DNA of 64,000 nucleotides from Pyropia yezoensis (lineage: Eukaryota; Rhodophyta; Bangiophyceae; Bangiales; Bangiaceae), in NCBI GenBank assembly GCA_009829735.1, contig CM020618.1:27318894-27382893 (forward strand). Reading direction: 5' to 3'. The notes below the pieces were generated by a model that did no database searches, was not told the origin of the DNA, and worked only from the letters and a program-made list of their open reading frames with translations. Made by a program: the position numbers and the translations under genes. Within the stretch, counting starts at the first letter, position 1, and the number at the start of each line of letters is the position of its first letter. Shown piece by piece: positions 33,907 to 43,776 of this stretch.

Positions 33907-36660
33907 GTGCCGTGGCCGGGCTTGGTGCTCGGCGGACCCACTGCTCTAGGCACCCTGTGCGTGCGGACATTTCCTGTCGGAACCACGTTCCTCTCTTTTC
34001 CCCTCCTCCCCGTCCCCCCCCCCCCCCCCCCCCCCCCCCCTGTCTCGGCCACGATTTCTTCCTCTAGTATCCAGGAGGACGCCCTGCCTGCCGTGGATGG
34101 TGTGCCCACGGTTTCTCGGACTATCTTCCCAGTGGCAGATGTGCTCCAGGCCGAGACGAAGCTGAACGTCGCCGCGGACCATGATCTGGGCGTCAACCTC
34201 GCCGCCGGCGCAGAGGCGCGCCGGGCGGCTGGTCTGCACGCCGAAATCACTCGCCTACAACAGATCTATTGCAGCTGTGACGGAGCCGGACACTCGAGCC
34301 TGTCGTCGGCTGACGCGGGCGGCACGGCGACGCGCCGGGTGCCGGTCCCTGAGTGGGCACTTCCCTGGAGCCACTACTGGCCCATCGGTGCTAATGACGT
34401 TAACCATCAACACATTGCTCACGTGCTGTCTCTTGGCTTCGCCCCCGCGTCTCCTCGCTCGGCCGCCGCGGCGGCGGCGCGGTCTGAGGCCGCGGACGCT
34501 GCCGCCCTGCCGCCGCATCCTCTCAGCGACGACAACGGGGATCATGATGCTCCGTTCCCGACGGTAGCCGTCTTGTCCCTCTTTTCGTCCAGGCTCCCTT
34601 GTCCCCTGCGTCTGTTCCTTCGGTTGTGCCGCCGGCTCGAGATCTTTGTTACGCCTGTGTTCCCCCCACTTATGGCGTGGGTGGACTCTGGGAGTCCGAG
34701 CCTGGGCTGGCAGGTGCTGCTCTGCCCTCTGCGCCTACCTCCCCCCACCCCCTCGGTGGTGAAACCGACGGACTGGGTCGGGGTGCTCATCAACGGGGCG
34801 GGGACCCACTCGGCGGTGGCCCGCCCGGTCCACCCGGGCGCGTTTGGACGGGAGGGGCTGACCTGCAAAGCATCATTCTCTCGTCTCACCCCAACGGATC
34901 AGACGGGCATCGTCTGGGGCGCTCCGGCAAGCCGATCCACACGTTGGTACAAAATCTCCACCTGGGCCTGCGGGCCTTCCAACGACGCATCCCATCCCAC
35001 CTGAAAATCACCGTGGCGGTTGGGGTGGCGGCGCCCCTTGTGGCGGCGGCGGTGCTGGAGGACTGCCTCCATGGGCGAGCGGCGTTTAAGGTGGAGGCCA
35101 GTCGTGGGGAACCAGCGCCGGTGGTGGACCTCCGTGGAGTGGCGGTCCTCGCTGGGGCCGTTGGGGCTCTGGAATGGGCGGCGGACCACCTGGAGGTGGC
35201 TCATTGGGCAGTGGACCTGGGGGCTGCGGTGGTGGACGTGGCGATATAGGGGGCAGATCTGGGCATGGCATCGGGCGACCGGGGGGCCGTGGCGGTGGGG
35301 GTGTATGGCCTCGCCATGCATCGCCCAGCCCCCGACCTGGCGGCCACGTTATTGTCCCTTCGTCCGTCTCCGCGCCTGCGTCGGGCGGCCCGCACGTCTT
35401 CCCTGCATACCAACGGCGGGCGCGCGTGTGGCTCCACACGTGAAATCTGCCCCCCATCCAACAACAACGTGGTGCACTTTTGCTGTCGCTGACAGGGCTG
35501 GCAGCTGAAAGTGCCCAGCAGCTGCCGGAGCCGAGTTTGCTCTCTCCTGTCGCGGCCATGAATTTTCTGGAGCACCTGCGCCTCACCTTTGAAGCCCCAT
35601 CGTCGGTGAAGCTTAACCGGGCCCCGGAGGCGCGGCACACGTGCACTCGCGGCAGCGGTAGCATGGCGGCATACATTGTCAAGCTCCGCACGGCTGCTTC
35701 TCGCTGCGCCTCTGCTGGGGCTACTCTTCCCAACCAGTGTATTGGGGACAGCTGATACGTAATGCCGGCCTGTCTCATGGCAGAGAGTCGTCGTACTGGT
35801 AACTGCCGCTGCGTCCGCCGTCGTGCCGACCAACAATTCTCTGGCCGACATCGCTGCTTCGTTGACTTGCGTGCACGGCCACGTCTTCGCCTCCACGGGG
35901 CCGCACCAATTGCCAAGTATCACCCTCACGACAGCTGAGCACGCCGCCCTCTTGGATGCGGGGGCGCAACGCGCTCGTTCTGGCGGCATGTTTGTCTGCT
36001 GGCCATGCCGCAAGCCGGGTCACATCCGTTACAACTGCCCTCAGCGACCGCGTCCGGTCGGGGGCGCCGCTCCACCACAAGGGTTCCCGGCGCAAGCGGC
36101 GTCAGCCGCTGCGCGGGCTCCTGCACGTCCTCCTGCCGCTCTCGTGCCAGTGCCGGGCGCTGCTGCAGGTGCCCCAGGCGTTGCGGGTGCGGCGCCGGCA
36201 CCGCGATGAGACATGCTTGCCGACGCCGTGGAAGCGCCGGCTGAGCAGGAGCAGCAGTAAGAAGGCTATCCTGTTCTGGTGTGCCACGCGTCCGCCAGTA
36301 CGCCTGTGCTCTCGGCATCTGTTGGTACGGTCGGAGAAGCAATCGTGGACCCTGGCGCCACCGCCACGGTCACAGGTGCTGACTGGCTGCCTGACGACTT
36401 TTCTCACCTCGACCCGTCGCTCCAAGCGGCCATCACGACGGCCCTGCCTCGGTAAACTTCCGCTTTGGGGACCAGAGAACGTCACTGGCGCAGAGTCACT
36501 GCGTCATCCCCATCTCTCACGGTGGCACCGCACGCAAGCTTAGCACGTATGTCACGCCTGGCAGCCTTCGCTTCCGGTCAGCCGGCCGGCGATCGTCTCG
36601 GCCCGCGGGGTCCTTGAATTTGAGGACAGCAGTCCCTTCCTCAAATCCACCTGCGTAATC
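33907..36660 (+). pseudogene. Decayed retroelement gag and protease region
   Basis: Rightward coding-like pieces in changing frames. An early piece (~34060-34270) contains VADVLQAETKLNVAADHDLG. A middle piece (~34900-35130) contains IHTLVQNLHLGLRAFQRRIP. Near 35985-36045 there is a CCHC zinc knuckle, CWPCRKPGHIRYNC (C-x2-C-x4-H-x4-C), the nucleic-acid-binding mark of Gag. About 300 bp later comes an aspartic-protease-like start, EAIVDPGATATVTGADWL (DxGAT, ~36333-36390), followed by VNFRFGDQR and TYVTPGSLRF. The order Gag-protease is that of LTR retroelements. I see no RT after 36660. Strand and frame differ from element D, so it is a separate fossil. It could be Copia- or Ty3-type. Confidence 0.55.
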
Positions 36661-38099
36661 GTCGGCGACCGGAACCACAAGCAACTCAATGTATACACAC
36701 TGCATGGCGTTGTATTTCACGGTTTTCCACTGCAATGTACTGCAACTCACGCGAAGACCGTCCACTCCTAAAAAGAGAACACCACCGCAATAAATGTCAC
36801 GACCTGTATGACGACACATCTTCATGCATTTCACTGCAACACAGATCCCACTTGAACATCACCGCTCCTCATTCACTGGCCATCACGACTCCAACAGTCG
36901 CGTCGGCCATGCTGGGCGGTCCATGGACTACGGTGCCCCGACCTGTCGTTCTCCACCCCGGCAAGCCGGGCGTTCTGTGTGTACCGTTATTGGCCCTGAC
37001 AGACCCCACAACCACACACACACAGGAAGCCACAGACAGGCCAGGAAGGAACAGGTAAGAGCCCAAGCGTAATCCACTTGCCCACCCCGTCAGAGGTAAA
37101 GGTAACAAGGACAAAAGCCTGAGGGAGCAAGAACCCCAAGCACTGTTGATTTTGCAAGATGGCCCCGGGGAGGCCCCGGAGCTACCCTCAAGATCCTCCC
37201 CCTGGCCCCTCCAGGGGCCCAGAGTGGGGCCCCCAGAGGGCGCCCCCAGCGGGCCAGGTGCCAGCATGGCACCGGCCACTCACCGGGCCGTCTAACAAAA
37301 AGCAAGCGAAAATCCCCCCACACACAAATGTCAATCCCCCGAAAAGACCAAGTGGGAAAGAGGGGAAAGACACGAAATCACGCAAGGAAAACAAATACGA
37401 AAGTCAAGCAAATGATAAAGGGGGTCAACACGCCCACAACCCAGGCAAGTCCTCCAGTCGGGTGGGCCAATCAGGGCTCCGGGTGTTTCTCTACAACGCC
37501 GGGCCACCTGGCCAAGGATCCCCGGCCAACATAGGGCTCCACGTAGCACTACCGACCGGGTCCCAAGTCACCTCACCGAGGGCCCGCCTGTCCCCAAAGG
37601 CCAGAACGCCACATGAACCCCTCACTAGGGCCAAGCGTCCCGCCGGCCAGTTGGGTACAATGCGTCAGCGGACCGAGAAGAGGGACACGCGAGGGACCAG
37701 GGGAGATACCACCGGCCACCCACACGACCAGTAGGGACAAGATGGACGGTTCCAGAAGAGCTAGAGGGGCGCGGTCTCGCAGTACGCAGTGGCCAGGTGG
37801 GGTCCGACCGAGTCACTCGCGCGGAGGGAGGAGAGGAGGGGGGTACCGTGTGATGTGCAAGCGTAGCGAGGGGGGGAATGTGTGCGCGCGGTGTGGTGTG
37901 TGCGCAGTGTAGGGGGGGTAGTGTTCGTGTGCGCGAGGGTGTGCGCGTGCGCGGGCGCGGCCTCCACCCGGTGTCTGCCTGTCTGCCACTCCACTAGGAC
38001 GAAGCGCGTCAGGGGAGGGCAAGAGAGGCAGCTGGCGGGGGCGGCGCCAGAGAGCGAGGGGGGACAGAACTGGCCAGGACCGGGGGTGTCCGCTACATA
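36661..38099. other. Non-coding region, possible retroelement debris
   Basis: 1.4 kb without a convincing frame. Has GGCCCC-rich sequence at 37150-37270, a relatively AT-rich patch at 37300-37430 and a TG/GC-alternating stretch near 37870-37970. No LTR pair was recognised. Confidence 0.3.
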
Positions 38100-39172
38100 A
38101 CCGGTCCCCCTGGACCAGCGTGGTCGTCTCTTCCTCTAGCCACTTCGCCTGCCTCCTCGTCTCCACGCTGGCCCCGGCGGATCCACCTTCCTCTCCGGGT
38201 CCTCCGCCTCCTCGCACCACTTCTCCTCCACACTGTCCATCTGATCCACCTGGTCCACCTACTCTTCCCCACCTTGTCCACCTGGTCCACCCCCACCTTG
38301 TCAACCTCGTCGGGCTGATCCGTGTTAGCTCTGTCGGGCCTGTGCAGCAGAACAAGATGGGCGTCGACCGGGGCAGCGGGGCCAGTGCAACTCAAGGGCC
38401 CGCCGGTGGCCACGACGACTATGCCGCGGGTCGAGAGGAACAAGGCGCGGGCCAGTTGTACGTCGGCGTGGTCGGTACGGTCCCAAAGAACTACACGCCC
38501 GGGCCCGTATAGCATGAGGTCGGGAGCAGGCCCGTGGCTGGGTCACGTCGACCCCGGTGCATGCTACCTTCCGGGCCATTGATGGGCCCATGGTGGGGAC
38601 CTCCCTCCGGAAGCACATGGCCAAGTGCCCGAGGCGCGGGTCCTCATGTTGGCCGACCGGGCCAAGTCGATCACGGTGGTCCGCCATGCCGGCGAGATGG
38701 GCCACGTGACCCGGTACAAGGAAGTGCGGGCCAAGGTGTACACGGAGCCGACGGTCGATACGCAAGGGCCACGACAGACCACAAGCGGGGACAAGCGTGC
38801 CCGGACCCGAGGACTACCACGGCCACGGCGGGCGCTACGACAAGGGCCGGCTGTACCACAACCGGGTCTGTACGTCCAACAAGGCCATCCGGACAACGTG
38901 CGCCAAGACCGCCAACAGGCAGCGAGTCAAGGACCAGCGGAGGCGGCGGAATTTCATGGGACCAGGGCGGGGACAATGGAACTCAGGCACCCGACGCAGG
39001 GTCAGGCACAACGGCGGACCCCGACGTATGGACCACCACCGACACAAGCACAATCGCCCCAGCAAGGCCAACGTCAACCATCGCCCCCCCCTCAAGTACA
39101 GAGAGGGTCTGAGCTCGACGCTCGCAGAGAGGAGTGAGCGCCGCCGTCGAGGGGAGGGCGTTCGAGGGTGAC
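38100..39172 (+). pseudogene. Degenerate rightward ORF, perhaps the accessory ORF of element D
   Basis: Pieces in several frames: a Pro-rich start with imperfect GGTCCACCT repeats (38236-38310), QLYVGVVGTVPKNYTPGP (~38455-38508), GPMVGTSLRKHMAKCP (~38584-38630) and ARVLMLADRAKSITVVRHAG (~38634-38693), then a Gln/Arg/Pro-rich tail to 39172. It lies left of, and opposite to, element D's integrase, the same layout as the opposite-strand ORFs of families A and B. A faint likeness to the VVVVTRGWYSDVV part of the B protein is not proof. Its identity is not established. Confidence 0.35.
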
Positions 39173-39844
39173 GCCGGTGAGGATATGTACTGTAAGCACT
39201 TGATTTGGCGGGAGCGTTGTAAGACGAAGTGTTAATCCATCGTCGTTGCAACGCCTCGAATGAGGTCGAATCATTAGGGAACAAGATGCGTCCTTGCCGA
39301 CGTTCATGGCGGGGAACAAGATGGGCGTGACGACGGTGACAAAAGAAAAGTAGCCCCCCTATGGAAGAAATGTTGAGAATACTAAAAGGGTGCGCCGACA
39401 CTGCCCGCAACTCAGGGGCCATACTGACACATGTAGCCCCCCCCCCCCCCCCTAACAATGCTGCGCCTGTCCAAGGAATGCGACCTGACCATGACAACAT
39501 TGTGGCCCCTTGTCAGCATCGGGGCCGGAGATCGGCACCGGGTTCCAGGCACCAGGGCCACACGGAGAATATAATCCTTTCAGGGTTCGAAGCAGGGCTA
39601 CTGCCTATTCCTCCTGGATACGGGGCTCTGTCCCAACACGTAGGCAGTACTGGGGTGACCTTGGCCCTGTCAAACTTGTGCTACGGGTCCCAATGTGACC
39701 TCTTCGGAAGTGTAGCCCCAGCACCGGACCAGTAGCCATATGTTTCCCTCCTGGTCTCGGTCGTGGTCCACAAAGCGCTCGGACACGAACGACAGCCAGT
39801 GTCATCGTGGTCCAAAGGCACAACTGGCACCTGCGGGCCATGAA
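39173..39844. other. Non-coding tail of element D
   Basis: Contains a TGTAAGCACTTGATTTGG start near 39190 and an 18-base C-run at about 39436-39453 after GACACATGTA, which could be a decayed 3' LTR end plus polypurine tract. No partner was found, so this is only a suggestion. Confidence 0.3.
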
Positions 39845-40403
39845 TCATAGTCGAGGAATCAAACTGGCCTGCAGGGGTCGGTGCACGGGCGACGTGATCA
39901 CTGCTAACTCGGTTCTGGGAAAACCCCTGGCCAGTACCGTGAACGTGTGGATGTCCCTCTTGAGGATCCGGTAGGCACGTTCGACCATCTGGTCCAGCTT
40001 CTTACAGTCCTTGGCATGCGTGTCCACGTAGACCTAGTCTCCGACTCTAAGGCTTGGTTTGACCGTGCTGACCCGTTTGGTCGTAAATCTTCTTGTATCT
40101 GCGCTGGGCCCAGCTCGAGGTTCTTGCGGACCGGAAAGGCCAAGTCACGTAGATAGGCCCGTCTCAGTTCCTGGATCTCTCGTGCTGTCCACTTGAAATT
40201 CTTGGGATATGGGGACTCGGGTAGCCGGTCTAGTGCCAACGTGCAGACCCTCTCCGGGGTCACGAACTCGAACGGTGCCACACCTGTGCTCTGTTGGGGC
40301 CTCGTGTTGTAGGCCATGGTCAAGACTGTCACGAACGCGTACCACCTGTCCTATCCTGGATATAGGTCCGGAGCTGGGCCATGATGGTCCTGTTACACCG
40401 TTC
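39845..40403 (-). pseudogene. Element D integrase C-terminal remnant
   Basis: The leftward text begins directly after the inserted family C LTR with ERCNRTIMAQLRTYIQD, the counterpart of the VERFNRT motif with the catalytic Glu (Phe replaced by Cys). It continues TVLTMAYNTRPQQSTGVAPF, then EFVTPERVCTL and, in another frame, KLDQMVERAYRILKRD (a GPY/F-like module), to a stop at 39845. At least two frame breaks are present (near 40330 and 40030). This is Ty3-type. The N-terminal side is missing because LTR C, then LTR A, were inserted here. Confidence 0.7.
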
Positions 40404-41081
40404 TGTAAGAATTCCCCTCCTAATCCCATGCCTCATACGTAAGGGATAATATCTGGGCCTCTCCTTACAGGTCCTGCGGAGCCAACTCCTGGCAACATGG
40501 ATCAATTCCTTGTATTGTGGGGCATCACGCGGTGTACCTTCCAGACTCAAGATGAGTCAGCCGCTGTCTTACGGTGTCTGCTGGCCGCACGACAGCGGCC
40601 ATCGACAACCCATCATGGCCTGTCGAAAGGCGCCACCGTCAGCACCCGTGACGAGGCACATCTGCCACAGCCGGCGATTCCGTTAGAATATCCTCGCTGC
40701 AGAATTGCAGCGATGTGACTGGCTAGCCAGGTGGCCGATTCGGTCGACTCGATCGAACCGTGTTTATACGCCTCTCAGACCTTCGAACCGACCGGCGTCT
40801 GGGGCCGGCTGGGACGGCGCACTAGGCGCCGCACGCCCGGCCTCTTCGTTTGGGGCAAACCGGGGCTGCACTCCTTTAAAGCGCACGCCCGCCCATGCTT
40901 TGTTCTGAGAGCCATGCTTTGTTATTGGGCCGTTTTTTGCCTACCGGCGGCGCGACGGGGAAACGCATGCTTTGGGGCACCTCGGGTGCCCCGACGCGAG
41001 TATATTATGCGTGGGGTCGGCGCCACCGGGGGAGACTGGACGGGCAACCGCAGACACAGACCAAGGATGACCTTCACCCTT
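40404..41081 (+). repeat. Family C LTR, copy 2, truncated by family A
   Basis: It starts TGTAAGAATTCCCC and matches, inverted, positions 44297-44976 of the complete C LTR with many substitutions (678 versus 680 bp). It stops at CACCCTT exactly where family A begins with TGTAGCA. The missing last ~167 bp are not found in the window. It is inserted in the integrase motif of element D. Confidence 0.85.
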
Positions 41082-41444
41082 TGTAGCACAATAGGAATCC
41101 GTCGCACGTCCACTCTCAGGGAACACTCGCCAAGGGGGATCGGCACCAACGTCACCGGGAGGCCAAGGTTGCTGTCCTTGGAGCGCAAGCCACGGGACCA
41201 AGATGGGAGCCCAAATGGGAGGGGTTTGTTGTTCTGCCTTGGCCGGCGGTGGATTCGCCGCCGGCCCCCTCGTTATAAACCCTCGGAGACACTACTAACT
41301 ACCCTCCACCCCAAGATGCAAGTCCCTCTGGTCATACGTAACTTATAGATACCGTGACCAGTACGGACTCTCAAATTGAAAGCCAAGGATTAGAAGTAGC
41401 CCCCCTAATATTAGGGTCACAATACGGCCAACCATATTGCTACA
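41082..41444. repeat. Family A LTR, copy 2 (3' LTR)
   Basis: 363 bp, TGTAGCA...TGCTACA. TATAAA at 41274-41279 on the plus strand. It is followed by a pyrimidine tract (41445-41456), the polypurine tract of the leftward element. By eye it differs at about six positions from copy 3, so the pair is not identical. Confidence 0.9.
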
Positions 41445-42034
41445 TATCCCCCCCTTAGATTCGGCCCGTCCTCGGGTCGAGTTGCATTCGGGTTACCGAA
41501 TGTAAGTGGGTCGCGTGACCGTTTACCAGTCGGGTGGGGCTTTGCGCCCCGTCGCGACAGACACCCCTTTTCGAGGTTGTCTGAGGGGGGTGCCCCCCTT
41601 TGTGTGGTACACACACGATCCGTTTTCCGGACCGTTAAATTCCCGATGCGGGTTTCTGTTCACGACCCCCCTTTCCGAGGGGTGGTGCAAGCGGATCCGC
41701 CACCAGGTGTCTGGTGGTAGGGGGGCCCCTCTCGCGTTACCGAGTGAACGGGGGCGGCCGCTCCCGCTTTTCGCGGGGGCGGTTTCGGGGTGAACCCCTC
41801 TTGGTTGCCCCGTACGGGGGTGTGGCCCCGGCCCGCCCAGGTGCCTGGGTGGAGCGCGTTCGTAGCCTCGTGGAGCGCGGGTCGACCCGCGTGCCTGCGG
41901 CGCTTCTCGTGGCCGCTTGTGGTCATAAGCGCGGGTGCACGCGCTTCCCTGGCTCGTCCCGGTTGTCCCACCGTACCGGGTCGTAGCCGTCGACGGCTTG
42001 TCTGACGGGCCGCCCCTGCTACCCTGGCTTCACC

Positions 42035-43326
42035 ATGTCGGATCCCCAGGTACCCGGGGGCGAGGACGACCTCCTGCTTGAGGAGGAGGAAGAGGTGATG
42101 GTGGACGACGTTCCCGTCTCTGCCACCGCCGCCGGGTGCTTCTTAGCGAGCTCGTCGGAGGACGAGGACGACCGGGTGACCGTTCGTGTGGCCCCGGACG
42201 GCGCGCCGGGCGGGTTTTCGTCCGTGTGTAGCGGCACGACGGCTCCGTCGGGTGGCGGACAACCGCGTGCAGCGAAGGCCTCTACCGCTACTCCTCCGGC
42301 GGCCCGGATGGCTTCTGTCGCCGGTGCCGGCGCGGCTCTACCTCAAGACGGTGTCGCCGGCGTGGCGGATGGTAGTGGCGGCACCCCGGCCGGTTCGACG
42401 GGTCAAGACGGCGCGGGTGCCCGCCCGGTTGGTGTGTCCGCTGCGGCGGGTAGCGGGTCTACCCGTGCTGCCCCCGTGGTACCCTCGTCGGGCCCGGGTG
42501 GCGGCGATGCTCTGCCCGCGGTGCCGCGGACGCGTGATGGTCAAGAGTTATCTACCCCGATGGCAGTGGACTCCGGGAGCTACTCCGGGCGGGCGCCCGC
42601 CCTTCTTCTTCCTCCTCGGCCTCGTGCACCTTCGGCGCCGGCCCATCTGCCGGTGGGGCATCCCCCGGCGCCCCCGATTCTTCCTGGTCCTGCCCGGGTG
42701 GCCCCGTTGGGTGGCGGCGTCGTGACCTGGGTATTCCCATGGTTATCCATGACCCTCTTCAGGTCCTCGCCCCGTGGTTCGGTAACCCGATACCGGCGGC
42801 GGTTGGCCGTCGTCCCCGAGAGTGGGGCTCTGCGGGTGGGGAGCGTGAGGTGTCCCGTCGTCGGGCGGAGCCCCGCCGGGGTTACGGTGGAGCCCCTTCG
42901 GTGGGGTCCTACCGGGCCTCATATCAGGCGCCACCGGCTCCGGTGGTGGCCGTGTCGGCTCCTGTGGCTCCTCTGGCTGCGCCAGTGTCACCTCCCGCCC
43001 CTGTCATGCATGACGGGGGTCCCCGTCTCTGGTATGAGGGCGTTGACGCCCTTGTTGCCCGCGCAATGCGGGAGGGTCTCTCTGTTAGCTGGGGGGATAT
43101 CCCCCCAGGTGCTGCGCTGGTTGGGTCAGCGCGTTGCTTCGGTGGTGTGCTTGACCGCCTCCAGACAGCTCTGGAGGACGTGGAGGCTGGCCGCAGCACC
43201 CTCGTCCAGCTATGCACCGAGGTAACTCGGGTGATTGACCGTCGTGAGATTGCCGACCGGTGGAGCACGGAGGTATACGCGCTTACGCGTGAGTGGCCTC
43301 CCTCGGGCAGTGGGTCTACCCACTGA
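42035..43326 (+). CDS. Family A opposite-strand accessory ORF (one frame change)
   Basis: ATG at 42035 opens an acidic N-terminus (MSDPQVPGGEDDLLLEEEEE), then Ser/Gly/Pro-rich text. Near 42740 the convincing text moves to another frame, open from ATG 42739 (MVIHDPLQVLAPWFGNPIP) to a TGA at 43324-43326; its C-terminal part is helical (CFGGVLDRLQTALEDVEAGR, STLVQLCTEVTRVIDRREIA). The first frame stays open to 43225, but its text there is Arg/Leu/Pro filler. The ORF is convergent with pol (stops 450 bp apart), exactly as in family B, though shorter and lacking B's central region. The helical C-terminus is reminiscent of B's. There may be a frameshift mutation, an intron or programmed shifting. 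Confidence 0.55.
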
Positions 43327-43776
43327 GGAGTGCTATTGTTTGTGAGGGAGAGGGCCCCGGTAACCCTTATGGTGGCCGGGTAGTAGTGAGTATGAACTCA
43401 TCCCCCGCTGGGGCGTTTGCATGATACCAATGCCTGCCATTGGGGAGTACCCCATTTGACTTAGTCGTGGCTTGCCTCGGTTCTTTTCCGCCTCCCCCAA
43501 CCCATCCTGGTTGGTTAATACTCATGAAGGTCAACCTTCTTGGTCCGTCACTTGCCTCCTGGCTGAAGGTTTACCTTGGTGTAAGCCTTAGGTTACTTTG
43601 AGATTATCGTAGTTAGTCATCTCCTTCAAGTAAACTTGTAATAGTCAGTAGCTTACTTAGTTTGCCTAAGTCCGCTCCAACTTAGTGAACCTAAGTCTTG
43701 CCGAGTCCATGTGACACCCTACTCAGTAGGTATAAGCCTCACCCCCCAACAGCCGAAGTCGATGTCGGTTGGGTTG

